Assembly (NCBI GenBank): GCA_033002965.1
Contig: JAURVB010002664.1
Coordinates: forward strand, 62,001-126,000
Direction of reading: 5' to 3'
Source: Piper betle
Lineage: Eukaryota > Streptophyta > Magnoliopsida > Piperales > Piperaceae
DNA length: 64,000 nt
Part shown: positions 1 through 14,073 of the stretch, one piece after another
Numbering within the stretch: the first letter of the stretch is position 1
How the letters are laid out: each line of letters opens with the position of its first letter
Notes under the pieces: generated by a model
What the model was told of the DNA's origin: nothing
Database searches by the model: none
Seen by the model: only the letters and a program-made list of their open reading frames with translations
Position numbers and translations under genes: made by a program

Positions 1-320
1 GGGTCGACGGGGGAGGTGGGGCCGAGCAGGGGCGAGGGGGATGGGCAGCGTCGGGTAGAGAGAATGGGGGGTGGGGAAATAAAATGTAGGTGGCATTCTC
101 GTAATTAAAAGTTGATACGTCTTCGACTCAAGTCAAAAATAATAACTAACTTCGAAAAATTTAAAAAAACAAAAAAATATGAATATTATCATAAAATATA
201 ATACACATCTTAACATAAAAATGACGTCAGAATGACATGTTTTGTAACTAATAACCCACCAATTTTGACTAAGTTAAAATTTTTACATAGGACCGATTTA
301 GACCGATTCAACTGAACCGA
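1..320 (-). repeat. Fragment of a long LTR, minus orientation
   Basis: The reverse complement, with its run of gttattatttttgactc-type sequence next to a GC-rich stretch, matches the part of the long LTRs seen near 9,500 and 35,310. The copy is cut by the window edge. No gene is visible. Confidence 0.5.
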
Positions 321-1156
321 TTCTTGGCGAATTTAGATTAATTCGATCCGATTCAATGACTCCCTCAAAAATCGATTCCGATTCCGATTCCAATTTTTGC
401 AACCATGTTCCTAACATAACCTTGTTCTCTTTTGCATGCAGTTTGCTCATTCTAAGTTCTATGCACCGTGAACAGTACTTGTAGTATATATTATTATTTA
501 ATAGTATTGAATATTATTTTTTATTTGTAGAGATCAATTTATAATTTTCTTATTCAGGGAGTATTTTAGTTAAGGTTTTATTCATTTATTTAAAATAAAA
601 CAGTATCATGTAACATAATTACGATATTTCTTGTCTCATCTATTTTTTTATTTTATGTCATTTTCCCACCATTTCCTTCCCTATGCACGTTTTTCTATTT
701 TAATCATTACCTATTTCAGTCATTGTTAGCTTATACACGAAACTTCCTAGCCACTTCATACACTGGGGCGGCAATAATGAGGGGAGATAAGATGGTTTAC
801 TAATGCAGTAATTATGGAAACGAAAAGGTTTAGAAAATCTTGTTCATGAGAATGGGATAACGGAAGATGATTCAAAGTGAGAGGTCTTATATTTAGTTCT
901 CATATATGGTTTTACATATTAATTGTACATTAAAAGGCTATTTTATTAATAAGGTTATTTTAATCTGTGAGGCTTAACGAAATATCAAATAATTAATGTA
1001 TGGAGGTCACTTAATGTAGAGACGAGATTACTTATTTCTAATCTATTGATATATTAATAGATTACTTTATTAGAAATATTGAAAACGGTAGAGTCACACT
1101 CACGTATATTGTCAGTCACAGAAATTCTCTATATAGGGTAGGTCATGGTCCTTAAA
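321..1156. other. AT-rich sequence without a recognisable gene
   Basis: AT-rich sequence between the LTR fragment and the start of element A. No reading frame with recognisable similarity, no RNA gene and no clear terminal repeats were seen. Confidence 0.5.
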
Positions 1157-1952
1157 TGTAAAACCCATAACCAGAGTCAAGGTTTTGTAATCGCTAGCCG
1201 GTCAGTTCAACCGCTTGTCCGTGTCGGTTTAGCTTTCTAACACGAACGCGGGGCTAAGGCCGACCATGTGTATGTGCTATGAGGGTTTTCGTATACTCGA
1301 GTATATAATGATAGCGCCAGCTACACAACAGCAAACCTAATTATTAGTATACACAAGAATATGTTCTATTTATTTTATTTTGCCCAGTGGATCGTATAAT
1401 TAGATTTAGGTCATTGATTGTATTAGAACGTGCTGGTTAAGAATTTTGGTTGGGTTGATAGCTTTTAGAGCATGTCATTCAACGGATGCCGAACTTGTTT
1501 TATTTTCCATTTTTATTTTTGATTCGTGTCTGTGACGTGTTTGACACGCCTAGACAACCCTTAAACAGTTTTTGGAGCCCTTAGAACCCACTTAACACCT
1601 AATTAGTTTGATCCTAGCCGAGTGTAATTTTTTTTTTAATAAAAATAACACCTAACTAACCCTCCCTGTTTTTCCCTCAAGCCCGACCATCCCACCTCTC
1701 AAGCCATCAACAACTGCACCCCACCCCCCCCCCCCCCCCCCCACCCCCACCCCCACCCCCCACAGTTTTTGGAGCCCTTAGAACCCACTTAACACCTAAT
1801 TAGTTTGATCCTAGCCGAGTGTAATAACACCTAACTAACCCTCCCCTGTTTTTCCCTCAAGCCCGACCATCCCACCTCTCAAGCCATCAACAACTGCACC
1901 GCACCCCGCCCCCCCCCCCCCCCCACCCCCCACCCACCCTAATGACCTTACC
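1157..1952 (+). repeat. 5' LTR of element A, piece 1
   Basis: Aligns base for base over several hundred bases with the 3' LTR at 26,623-27,255: the tactatgagggtt box, the cagtggatcgt box and the run ending in C-rich sequence. It carries an internal tandem duplication and is cut at the TTACC target of element B. Confidence 0.8.
1566..1944 (+). repeat. 197 bp tandem duplication with poly-C tracts
   Basis: The run cagtttttggagccc starts at 1,566 and again at 1,763. The intervening sequence, including the aagcccgaccatccc stretch, is repeated nearly unchanged. Each unit ends in a long C homopolymer. The 3' LTR of the same element at 27,000-27,200 has only one copy, so the duplication arose after insertion. 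Confidence 0.85.
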
Positions 1953-1959
1953 GGCCTAA

Positions 1960-2150
1960 GCCTATCCAAGTAGCACAACCACCATCTGGGTTGCACCACC
2001 ACCGTCCAGGTAGAAGAATGGCCATCCGTGATGCACAACCATCGTCCAAGTTACCCAACTACCGACCGTGATGCACTACCACCGACCAAATATGTACTAC
2101 AGTCATCCGTGATGCACAACCACCGTCCGTATATTTCACTACCACTGACA
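1960..2150 (+). repeat. Degenerate minisatellite, units near 30 bp
   Basis: Repeats of the type gtgatgcacaaccaccgtcc recur at roughly 25-40 bp spacing. The same pattern in reverse orientation is found in the internal domain of element C near 54,390-54,540. Confidence 0.6.
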
Positions 2151-4566
2151 GAGTGGAGCAATTATTGTGGAAGTAAGGGCTAAGTAGTTACCTCACCCTA
2201 TAGGAGGACAACTACTTGAGGATGTTCTTAGCATTGCATAGAGACCACATGTCATAGTTTCAGAGCAGAGTAGGGTCTAAGATTGAGGACAAGATATAGC
2301 TACGTTAACATCAGCCAGACAAAGGAAAGTTAGGTGTACTGAAATTATTCTGATGTGATGGCACAAGATGAACTTCACAATCTTGCATACAGTTGCCTTG
2401 ATCTGACATCTTTATGTCAAATGTGTATTGCAGAGAAAATATCATCTGACAACGTTAGTGACAGTCATCAAATGGATGTGCATGGATAGAGTTAGAGAAC
2501 ATGATAATATGATATCCAAATGGGATGACTATAGTGGGCAGATTGTTCAGTCAGCATGACAGCATATGTGTGACCCACAGCCAGGGTTACACAAATCACA
2601 TAGTTAGAAGATGATCAGATATGCAGTTTAACTCATTTAGAGTTTGGCCTAGCCAAAGAAAATGTCTGACTTGTATTAGAATTTTAGCATAGATGATAGG
2701 TTTAGTGAAGGAGAATCCATTAGAGAGACAATGTTTTCCTTGTGCTTGGCTAGTAGGATTAAGTCCTTACCTTGAGACATAGGATTTAGCTTTTGTCTCA
2801 AGTATAGGACGTACCTTTGTGGTACTATTTAGGGCTTACAATGCGGGTAGCCGATGATAGACCAATCTAGAAGAGACAACTTCACCCAAGCTTGGGAGCG
2901 ACGCAAACAAGGACTTCAGTCAAACTGAATCATGTTGACCACATAGAGAGACATAAGTATATGCTCATCTTGACTTATAGCTTTGCTTGAGAGTCTACCA
3001 CAGTAGTAGTAATCATGTGAGTCAAGATTAGTGCTACAAATCGATACGGGATGACAAGTCACACACCTCTGAAGAGCGGACAAGACATGTGTCAAACCTC
3101 ACAATGAGTTCCCATAGACTCGAGGAGAGATAGTGGTTCTTTGGGTCATTTGAACCCCATCTGTTTGGAAGTGCATGACTAGTAAGGTATCAAGAAACAC
3201 ATGCCTACTATTACTTGATTGAACTAGAGCCACTTAGGAGCCGTCTCTTAGACTCGTCATTATTAGCCGTTCCATAGGCTGGCCACCTATGGCGGAGTCC
3301 AATCATGATGAGTCACACGATTACCTTTACACCACCACAGATAGAGTGATGTACATACCTAGTAAGATTTTCTCATGCCATTGTACACACCCAGCACACC
3401 CGATGTCAAACCACGTGAGGATGAGACACCTAATTAGAGTCCTAAAGGCGTAAGACTAATTTTCCACGAGAGTTCTAGTCTCTTTCCATGTGACCAGAGA
3501 TGCTCAGACAAAGCAGAGCCTTCACCTGAGTACTTTTACACTTACCCTTCCAGTTATATCAGTCCTACTATCTATGTTCTAGATAGTTGAGATGAACAGA
3601 TATTGACCAGTGTAAGTGCTACTAACCAGATGCAGACTCCACAGTACCATGCAGAGTATGTTTTCATACTCTTTGACACATGCTATACATGTACAGGTGC
3701 TTTTGCCATTATTCCATCACAAAGAGAGCCCTTCAGCAGTAGTTAATGTAGTATCGATAGTTACAAGAGCCATAGCATGCAGTAGAGTCATAGCAACTGT
3801 CCTTGTTCTATTATGAAACAGAGTGAGATATTTGACTCAGGACTGAGTTAGCTAGGACCTGATGAGCGGTTCGGTTTCTCTTACAAGGACACCTAATTGT
3901 TTGACCTAGATTGGCGATAGTGAACCATACAACCCATTAGTATATACCCTTACTTGGTACTGAGTCCACCATGTCCTGCAGGACTCGCAGGACACCCTAG
4001 TATTGCCATAGAATCTGGAGCAAAGTTCCCTGACATGTAGTTCACCTATCACATTGATGAGGATCAGAGAGACATGGGTAGATGTTAGGCCGCATACCTT
4101 GCATTGACATAGTTTTTTTACTTCCTAATGTAGCTCAGACTAGTACCATGTAGTACTTTAGAGTACCTGCTTGACCACCCAGTAGACCCTTAGGGGTGAA
4201 CCTAGGTTTTTCTTGTTGAGGTCATTGCATTTCAATCCCCATAGTTTGCAGTGACCTTAGGTGCTAGTCCAGCAATATGATTCGAGCATGTATAGTCAGT
4301 CCAGTCAGATGATTCCAACATGTATCAAATGTTTCGCCAGATGATTCGATCATGTGTACTCCGTCCAGCCAGATTATTAAGGAGCCAACGAGCTTCGTCA
4401 ATATTTAGAATTCCAGCATCATGTTGGTCCATTTGGGCAGTATGCAGCGAGCCTTTGAGGGAGAGCTACCCTCCAGGTTATAGCTCAATGGCATCTTCAG
4501 TTGAGTCTTCTGATTGCAGTTGATGTAAGAAATTCTGAGGATGGAATTTTCGTAAGGAGGAGAGGT

Positions 4567-7498
4567 TGTAAAACCCCAGTTTTGGCTTAGGGTTTTACCC
4601 GATTTTAGGGTTTACCCGGTTCAGGGAAGCTCGAGCCAGACTAATTTTCAGACCATGATTAAAGGTCCAAATGGCCATACGAGCAGGTTATAGTGGTTGA
4701 GTATGCCTGACATGTAGATGATCAGAGTATGAGTTATCAGTGTATACTAAGGTATACAAATTTGTTTGTATATGTTATCCAAGATCTAGGTCATTGCAAC
4801 GTTTAGTATCTGTTTGGGATTTTCAAGGTATCTCATTTACATGCATCTTAGGGAATTTAGATCACCGGATTGTGCTCCCTGTGGGCCCAACTTGATTGAG
4901 TTTAGGGTTTGAGGACCATGTAACCTTCTTGTCTCGATTACTGCCTATAGAATCACTTTTTGGATTGGAGTCAGTTTTGACTTTGGACAGTCTCGATCCG
5001 ACCTTTCTCGTCCACATGTATATTGCATATACTTATAGGTGGGCCCTACTGGGCCATGAGTTATCAAACGTTCTGATTGTGCCACTTGGCATGATCTGAG
5101 TCATCCACATCAGCCCTAACTTCACCATGTTATTTTTCTAGAGATTTTTCACGATTTTAGAATTTACACCTTTAGGGCCGCTGCCACTTCCGCTTGCCCC
5201 CGGCAACTAGATAGGCACCACCAGATCTGCCTCGTGGCCGGCTTTCCATTCATACACTCTTACGAGCACCGGTGCCGCCGCAGTTGCCGTCGGTGACGGA
5301 GTTTATAGAGTCGATTTTCAACGCCGCCGCCGCTATTCGAGCTGTTTTTCTGACACAGGTGAGCCAGCCCTGGCCGATCCAACTACCCACACAACTTCAT
5401 CTTTTGAGATCTCTATTTTGAGACTGCCCATGACCACCGCCGTGGTCGCGATCGCTGCCACACCCTTGGTGATTCCGCCTTCTTTCCAGCAAGCCAGTGG
5501 TTGGACTTTGCCGATCGTCACCACCAACACCTCCGCCTTGATGCCCCCTGTCGATCCCGACCAGCATCGACTTTAGCCACCCAGCCATAGATGTTTTCCA
5601 TCCCATTTGCCCGTGCAACGTCTGACGTCTGACTGCCCGCTTTCACGTTTGCCTGCCATGCCAGGGTCTGCCAGCTCGCTAGTCTGTGCCAAAGTTTGCC
5701 AATCCAAGCTCATGCCCATGTCCATCAATCCAGTTCATATCCCCCCAGTCAACCCAACCTATTTTCCAGTTAACCCAAACCGAGTTGGTTCAAACCGTTC
5801 GGCTTGGTTTGATTCAGCTCGGTTTGGTTCGGTCAGCTCACTTTCAGACATTTTCGTCCTTTCTTGCACCGTTTTCGGTTATTCGAGAACATAAATATTA
5901 GTTTAGATGCATATTCACATGATTTATCGTGTTTGGATGTTATGATTACTCTTCTTTATTTATTATTTTATTTATTTATGATCATTCATTTCTTATTATT
6001 CGTGTATTAATTTATTATAATGCATGTTTATATGATTACTATTAATGGTGCATTTACTTATTGATATTAGTCTTATTTATGTTTATTAATATATATATAT
6101 ATATATATGCTTGTTCGCTTGTATGTGATTATTTATTTATATTTAATTATGTATTCTTGTATTGTATAACTATAATATTGTTATTATTCATAATTAATGA
6201 GTATTAACCATTTGTTTATTTATTTATTTATCGAATTACAATTTATTTAATTATTTAATTATTTATATGTTATTCGTGTTTACCCGTGTATTCATATAGT
6301 ATAATTATATTATTATTTTATGATTAGAGTATTATTTATGTTCATGTATTTATTATTTTTCTAATTATCTATGAGTGTATTTCATTGTTTATTTAATTAT
6401 TTATTATTTTTTATTATTATGTCTTGATATGTGTGCCACATGTTTAGTTATAAGTTTGTTAGCATTGTTTTCTTTATTAGGATGTATTAATGATATGAGC
6501 ACACACTACGGCTATACGTCATATAGAGACATTAGTATTTTACTTAGCAGTGGGTTTCAATGTAGGCTATGAAGTCTGAGTTTGCCGTAGATGTGTCGAT
6601 GCGCTTAGAGGTTGGACCACAAGTCTGTAGGAATCTCCCTTTTACTTGATCTCTACTTGACTCCCTGTGTGTCGAGTTTAATCATGTTTTAAACATAGCA
6701 TGACATCGGTAGCATTTTATCGGATCCCTCCAATGTTAGGCTATTTAGCCGTATTTTCTACACATGTTTAATAAAACTACAACGATGAGATCCCTTGTTG
6801 GTTTTCGAACTGAAGCTCTAGCAATATATGATACAAGCCTTTTCCCTAAACCTATTATATAAGTACACACATTTTTACGAAGTTCATGAATAAGAGAGTG
6901 AGCAGTGTAGAGATATATATGGACCACACTAGTACTCCTTCAAACCTTGAGGTAGTGTAGTATATGAGGGTCCTTTTGTCACTCGAGTACTGTGGCGGGT
7001 GTAATGTGGAGGATGTGAGGGCATAAGTGTTGTATGTATGAATATGATTATGAGTCGTGCATTCGCGCCAATACTTGTTTAAGTATGTTTTCTTACCACC
7101 CAGTGTGAGGCAATTCTGAAGTTTTATAAGTTTCAGTGGGTAATAGAATACCCATTTGTTAGTTTGTACTAGTTATTTTTCAGACCAGTAACACTTGTTA
7201 CAGTCGTTTTTCATATAATATATGTAGGTCTTGCAAATCTTGAGTCGACTTTGGTGGGAGGACAGATAAACGCTACACACAATTGAGCTTAGTGCAGTTA
7301 TTTACTTTCTTACTTTTATTTATATTCATTGTATTTTGACACGCATTTAACAATGTCTTCCATTCTCATGAAACTAAGAAGGTTGTTTTGATCTATTTCA
7401 TGAATCAAGTCTTACCAACCAACAACTTTAAATATGACTTGACTCGATCATAACATTTCTGATTTGGCTCTTAGATGAACCAAAATCAGGCTGTTACA
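4567..7498 (+). repeat. 3' LTR of element B
   Basis: Starts TGTAAAACCCC directly after the purine-rich tract aaggaggagagg and ends GGCTGTTACA. Its length of 2,932 bp is almost equal to the solo LTR at 34,910-37,851. It contains a GC-rich block (5,170-5,700) that gives rise to chance reading frames, then strongly AT-rich sequence. Confidence 0.8.
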
Positions 7499-9153
7499 TT
7501 ACCGGTGGCCATCAACATAGTCTGGCCACCCTTCCTTCCCCATCTCTCACGCTCCCCCCCCCCACCCCCGGCCCTGGTCCCCTTCCCCCCTTTGCACGAC
7601 CGTCACAACCTAGCTGGCCCTTAGCCATCCTTGGTCGCCGCTGTCCGCGTGCCACCGCCTACCTCGCGGTCGGCTAGCTTCCACCTCCTACCAACCACCT
7701 CCTCCCCTTCCCTTCCCTCTCTTCTCCTTCCCATTCCCTGCTCATTGCCACCCTGATCGCCCTCCCTACCACCCTTGGTCGGCGTTAGCTGCATGTCGCC
7801 GCCGCCACTTGTGCTGCCGGCCAATGACCGCCCAGACCACTTCCCGTCATATCTTAGCCCTAGCTGCCCAGCCTTTCTCCTTCTCATACAAATGCCATGG
7901 ACGCCACCCCGCAGCCACCATCGACTACCACGACTGTCACCAATGTCGCCGATTTTACCTCGAATCACTGTGAGATGTCCTTCACTCTTTCAATTTTATT
8001 TTATTTTAGTTCATTTCAATAATTATTCATATCATTCATGATTTTTATTAAATGTTCATAATTTTGTAAATATGTTAATTTTGTAATTTCATGATAATTA
8101 CCTTTTGATTGATGATGTTTAAAATTGTGGAGTTATGTATTGATTTTATAATTGTATAAGTTAATTATATATTTGATTAGAAAGTTAATTTATGATGGGG
8201 AATGATGTGGGATGATGATAATTTTAGAAATTGTGACGTAGTTACTTATTTAAAAGTGATGACTAGTATGCCTTAATTATTAATTGGTTGCTAGGATGTA
8301 AAAAGTGAATATCTTTTGCTATAATTATAAATGGATATTGTTTGTCTGTCTAAATCATTTGTGGATTGATTCCTATTGATGTTGATGTTTACAATGCTCA
8401 TGATGATGTGATGATTTTTGAGATATGGATGGATAGTAGATTAGGAAGTGTGTACCATGATTTATTTCACTTAAATGTTAATCTTTCAATAGTTACTCTA
8501 TTACTGGCCTTATTGTTATTCAATTGACATTGTTAGTGCATCTACTGAATTATCCATCTTGTATATTGTTTGTTTTTGTGATGTGTCATGATTACATTCA
8601 TTTATCATGTCATTAATACATCATATAGACTATATGGGCGCTAATGAGTAGTCTTATTTGTGTAGGTTCAGTGTAGGAGTTCTCTGTCTAGGCGTGAGAC
8701 CCTGCTTGGAGCTTCTATCAGGTTCGTTTGGACCAGCCCCTTGATTTGTTGCTCTATTCCTTTGTTGTTTTGTTGTATAGACCACAGGAGGTGTTAAGTG
8801 GTTGTGTTAAGTGGTTGTTTTATCGGATCCCACTTAACACAGGTCATTTAAACGTTAGTGTCCTTCTGGAATCAAGAACCTTCAAGGATGAGATCCCTTG
8901 AGTTATTTTTGAAAACTCAGATCCACGGCAAGTTGCCTTTGAGCCTATTTACATAATTCTCTTCCCAGCCATATAAATATAATTTTTGTCTAATTTTCTT
9001 GTGAGCCGAGAGATGGAGAAACAAACTTACACATACCATGGGTGTGTGCATGTGTAAGTCACAGTGGGCTCTAAAATAGTGAGAGGGTCGTTCCATTCCC
9101 GAGGGTCCAGATAACTCTACGTCTTGAGCTTCCTCACACCCAAAGAAGTGAGG
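7499..9153 (+). repeat. 5' LTR of element A, piece 2
   Basis: Continues the LTR across insertion B. The C-rich run and ctttgcacgac box correspond to the 3' LTR near 27,225. It contains the conserved box ggagcttctatcagg (8,708) and the gttaagtgg/ccacttaac stem-loop (8,806-8,837), and ends inside the cctcacaccca box where element F begins. Confidence 0.75.
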
Positions 9154-9272
9154 TGTAATACCCCAATTTTGATTCACCTAATGATCAAATCAAAAATATT
9201 ACAATCAAATTGAGTCATGTCTAAATCTGATAATCTGTAAGACTCAATCAATAAAACAAATTGAGAGTCATG

Positions 9273-11688
9273 TGTGCCCAAGTATATGATGATAATGTCA
9301 ATAAGATAGCAAAAGAATGAGTTATCAGAATATATGAGATCGTAGAATTATTTTTAAGCCAAATAACACATTAGGACGTGTTATGGGCAGTTTGGATGGG
9401 TTATTAGTTATAGAGCATATCATTATGATGTTATGGTGTGTAATATGTTTTAATGGATTTTCACCTATTTTTCTACATTTTTTAGGAATTATTACAAGTT
9501 AGTTATTATTTTTGACTCAAGTCAGAGTTGAGTCAAGTTCTATTTATGAGACGACCCCCAACCACTCGTTTTCTTTCCCTGACAACTCGTTTTCCCCCCG
9601 ACCCCTCGTCTTCTTCTCCCCTGACACCTATTTATTCCAAACCGTCGACTTCACCCCTTTACCTGTCGCCGATTCCGCCGTCGGTGATCGTCACCACCAC
9701 CATCCAATCGCCGCCTCAATGTCACCCCCTCCCTTGACCTTTCCTGACTCGAGCAGAGCCCAGTGCCGCACACCCCGGCCGGATCTTCCACCTAACTTAT
9801 CCAGTCAAATCCGATTGAACTTCGGACGTTGTCGAGCACCGAATTTGAGCTCGGAGACAATCGATGAACCCTAGCCGTCACCAATTACCGACGACGCGAG
9901 GTATAATTAACTTTGACTTAATTTATCAAGGATGATAATTATTAGCACAATATGATAGGATTAATGAATTGACGAGTTTGCTATTTTATTATAAATAAAA
10001 ACATGAAATTTGCTTGATTGAAGTGTATTAAAACAATTGCTATGGAACTAATTAGGTAAACTAAATAATTACCATAATCTAATACAACATAGCATAAGAA
10101 AACTTATGTGTGATTGATGTATGATGTGGTGTGTATATGCTATAGGATGTGTGATGCATCATTTAGTTAGTGGGCATTAGCTTCTAGATTTGATGTGTAG
10201 GTACGGAGTAGGAGCTCGCCGCCTAGGCGCATGGACACGATTGGAGCTTCTACCAAGTCCGTTTAGGACTCGTTTCCTATTTTAAGCTCTACTTTATTGT
10301 GCATTTTTTATTACTTGCAGGACGAGTTAAGTGGTGTTTTATTGAATCCCACTTAACCCGAGCCATTTAATTAACCAGTTTTCCGGATTAGTAACCCTCG
10401 AGGATTATATCCTTCGAGTATGTTTTCGAAAACAATATCCACCACATATTGCCTTTAGGCCTATTATATAAATCCCTTCCCAGACCTATATATAGTTTTA
10501 TCAAGTTTTCAATGAGACGAGAGATGGGAAAAACCAACTCGCACATACCATGAGTTGGTGCACGTGCGAGTCAAAGCGGGCTCTGGATTAGTGAGCTGGT
10601 TGTTCCAATCCCGAGGATCACAAGCGAGCTCCGGATTTGAGTTCCTCACACCTAGAGAAACGTGCGAGGTTTACGGGTACTATTTAGTACAGTGCATGTT
10701 CAGACTTGTGGTTCAAAGGGTATTAAAGGTGACTATCTGAGAATACTCGGTCTTTGTGCTCAGGGCCAGGAGAATTATGGAGGAAAAGAGAGGGCTTAAG
10801 ATAAACTAGTAGTCTCGAGGGACTAGAAAATGAAATGAGAAAATGTCAAGAGAGGCATCAGCAGCAGCAGAGTAGTCAGTTCAAGTAGCTACCTAGTATG
10901 CAGCCCAATGGCTCCTCAGTAGGTGCCCTTCAAAGAGTTCTGGTGAAGTATATGAATGTTTTCCATCATATGAGAGTTAGTTCTCATAGCCAGTTTGATA
11001 TTAGTTATATTTTAGACCAGTAACACTCGTTACTGACGTGTTTTTATAATATATATAGGTGATGAGCATGAATTAGATGTGCCAGCTTGGACGGAGGAGC
11101 AGTGATGTCTCTTACATACACACATGTCAGGCAATAGAATGCTTAATATTTTGTTTATAATTTCATTATATTGAGGATGATGTAATGAAATGCAATACAT
11201 GATGATGTAGTGTGATATGATGTATGCTGAGTAGAAAGATTCCTAACGATGTCATGTTAATAAATATGTTTAGACATTGAATAAGTACAACAAGTGAGTC
11301 AAGACCGAGAATTGATGAGAAATATGAATAGAACACAGAGGTGGGTTGAGACCCAAACTTCAGAATGATTATACAATAGATTAGAATGTTGTATAAATGA
11401 AAAAGTATGATATATATATATATATATACTTGTACATGTTGATTTGAGAGGTTGGCCCTTAATTGCACTTTTAAGGGAAACTCTATCTGTCTTAGTTTAT
11501 GAATTTATCGATTTTTATGTCATCCATGTAGTAGCATGTTAGGGTTTTTGTGCATTCATCCATGCATAGCGATCGACATCTTCCATCTCGAGATGCTGAG
11601 AGTAGATTTGCGAGTATTGGTTCAGGTTACCAAGACCAATGACATTCTGGTTCGATTCCCAAGCATGAACCTGATTTGGGGTATTACA
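9273..11688 (+). repeat. LTR E, plus orientation, lacking its first ~135 bp
   Basis: From about 9,280 the sequence follows the solo LTR at 34,910 from its position 138 onward (tatatgatgataat, gggcagtttgg, gagcatatcat boxes, the GC-rich block, then the GC-poor part). It ends GGGGTATTACA at 11,688. The hairpin (10,326-10,357) and the conserved box at 10,230-10,262 are present. Confidence 0.65.
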
Positions 11689-12614
11689 CTTGGGCAGTAA
11701 CCTTTGATAACCTTTAATACCACACATCTACACATGCGCTATACAAAATAGTACCTGTATACTCCACGCCTCTTTGGGTCTGAGGAAGCTAGAGGCACAT
11801 AGTTTTCAGGATCCCTCGGGAATGGAATAGCCCTCTTACTAATCCAGAGCCTGGTGCAACCTACATATGCGCCTGCTCACATTATATGCAAGACCAATTT
11901 CACCAACTCTCTGCTCACTGAAAACTCGATAAAAAATATATGACAGCTTGGAAGGGAATCATATAAATAGGCCCGAAGGCAACTTGAGGTAGATCAAAGT
12001 TCAAAAACAACTCGAAGGATCTCATCCTCGAGGATTATTAATCACGAAAGTAAAATATGTCTAAATGACCCGTATTAAGTGGGGTCAATAAAGCAGTCCC
12101 TTAACATGCCCTACGATTGGGAAACCAAATCAATGATAGAATATATCGATAAAATTGAGAAGAGTTGTAACGCAACCTGTAGTCTAAGCTCCAAGAGTGA
12201 CCTTTCATCTACAATGAGCTCAAACTCTGGAACCTACATGGGAACCCACTACTAAGTAAAAGACTGACAATTCTATGTAATGCTAGATCGTGGCGTGTGC
12301 TCACATCATTAATAACATCACAATAAAATACAGTGCTACACAACCCTACAACTAAACACCATGCAAGCAAATTGAGACATAATAAGGAAAATGACTAATA
12401 AAAAAGAATAAATAAAGAAATAAATATACTCACAGATAAATAGATAAATAATAAATACATGAAAATAAATAATACCCTAATCATAAAAATAATTATATCA
12501 TTATACTAGATAAGTACATGGCTAAACATGGGTGCTAATAATAGCAAAACTATCCAATACAGAAATACATAATTACACAAATAAATAATAACATACACGC
12601 GAGCAAACAAAGAG

Positions 12615-12657
<43 letters not shown>

Positions 12658-14073
12658 AGTAAACATGTATAATATTAATATTAGTAAGTAAATATATAAT
12701 TAATAATAATAAATAATCCTATAAATATGCATCATAATCAATAAACATACAAATAACAAAAAATAAATTATAATGAATAAATAAATAAATAAAATAATAA
12801 ATAAAGAAAATTATTCATCACATCTAAACATGGAAAATAATGTGAATATACATGTAAACTAATGTATGGAGTCTCAAATTACTGAAAACTGTCGAAAAAT
12901 GGATGAAAATGGCAAACCGAGTCAACGCAGGCGAGTTTGACTGAGTCGACTTGGCCGAGTCACGCTCCAAAGTTGGTTTGGCTAGAGTTATTAGAACCAG
13001 TTAGGTGGACGGGTCTGGGCTGGTAGATGTGGAAACAGACACGGGCCGGCAGACGCAAGTGCGGGCTGGATAGGTGCAGACCTAGGTAAACCGGCCAACA
13101 TGGAAGGCGGTGCCCGTCACCATAAAACACCGACGATGGTGTAGTAGAGGCAACAACCGGTTGCGATTGGCAGAGAGGAGGATTGTGAAGGTGCTTGCAG
13201 TGGTGACCAATAGTGTCCGGCCGCTAGTTGGCCAAAAAATGCCCTAAAAACGGGTGAAATCACTGCTGGGTGCGGTGACATTGCCGACGACGATCGAGGC
13301 CATGACAGGGGTTAGGCTGGTTTCAAAATGTCAGCCTCAATGAGAGGAAACAATCCAAATGGTTGGCCTTACTGAAGGTGGCTCTTCAGAGCCAAAAAAT
13401 GCTCCGAAAGCAACGATGACGGCAACAAACCGACGGAAAGAATGATTTGTCGATGGCAGATGCGGAGGCACCAATGTAAGTGGTGGATCTTGGTCGATAG
13501 CCGGCCGCAAGGAGGTCACGATCGGACTTGTCTAGTGGCCATAGGAGGGCTAAAAACTCGCCAGTGACAAGCCGAAGTGGTAGGGCATTAGGGTGCAAAT
13601 CCAAAATAACAGAGAAGGAAAGCTAAGTTTTGTTTCTTAAAATTTTCTGAAGGGTCTAGATCTTGCCATGTGGCAAGATCTGAATAGTTGGCAACTCGTG
13701 GGCCTAGTGGGATCTACCTAGGGTATATGTAATTAATATATATATATATATATATAAATATATACACACACGAAATGCTTGAATCTAGTCTATCAAAAGT
13801 TGAAATTGACTCGAGGCTTGGTGACTCTATAGACGAAAATCAAGGCAAAAAGGCTAAATGGGCCTCGAAACCCTGAATTCAATTAGAAAAAAATTTGTGA
13901 ATCACATCAAGCTGGACCCACAGGGTCAATGCGGTAGTCCAAAATCCCTATTATGAGTGCCAATGAGCTACCCTGAAAAATCCAAATGAATACTAAATGC
14001 TATAAAGTTCTAGATCTACCCCAAAAACCCTGGCTAACACAATCTAAAAAATATTTTTATACCTCATATATAC
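11689..14073 (-). repeat. Element F LTR, central part
   Basis: The reverse complement follows the long-LTR consensus, including the cctcacaccca region, the gagagatgg box, the stem-loop region (about 12,073-12,105) and an (AT)n run at 12,618-12,652. It also holds a GC-rich block at 12,920-13,600. It ends at the TATAC target of element G. Confidence 0.65.
14069..14073. repeat. Target-site duplication TATAC, left of element G
   Basis: TATAC directly precedes the element end TGTGACACC and is repeated exactly at 21,807-21,811. Confidence 0.85.

Larger units (their letters stand above)
1953..7498 (+). mobile_element. Element B: 5'-truncated non-autonomous long-LTR retrotransposon
   Basis: Inserted in the 5' LTR of A. 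TTACCGG occurs on both sides (1,948-1,954 and 7,499-7,505), giving a likely 5 bp duplication TTACC. The 5' LTR and primer site are missing. About 2.6 kb of internal sequence (1,953-4,566) is followed by a purine tract and a complete 3' LTR (4,567-7,498). The internal domain has no reading frame resembling gag or pol but is homologous to the internal domains of elements G and C. That fits a large retrotransposon derivative (LARD) that needs proteins from a related element. Confidence 0.75.

Noticed and set aside
9512..9874. 120-codon plus-strand frame rich in Ser/Pro
   Set aside because: Part of LTR E. The equivalent region in the solo LTR (35,340-35,700) does not keep the frame.
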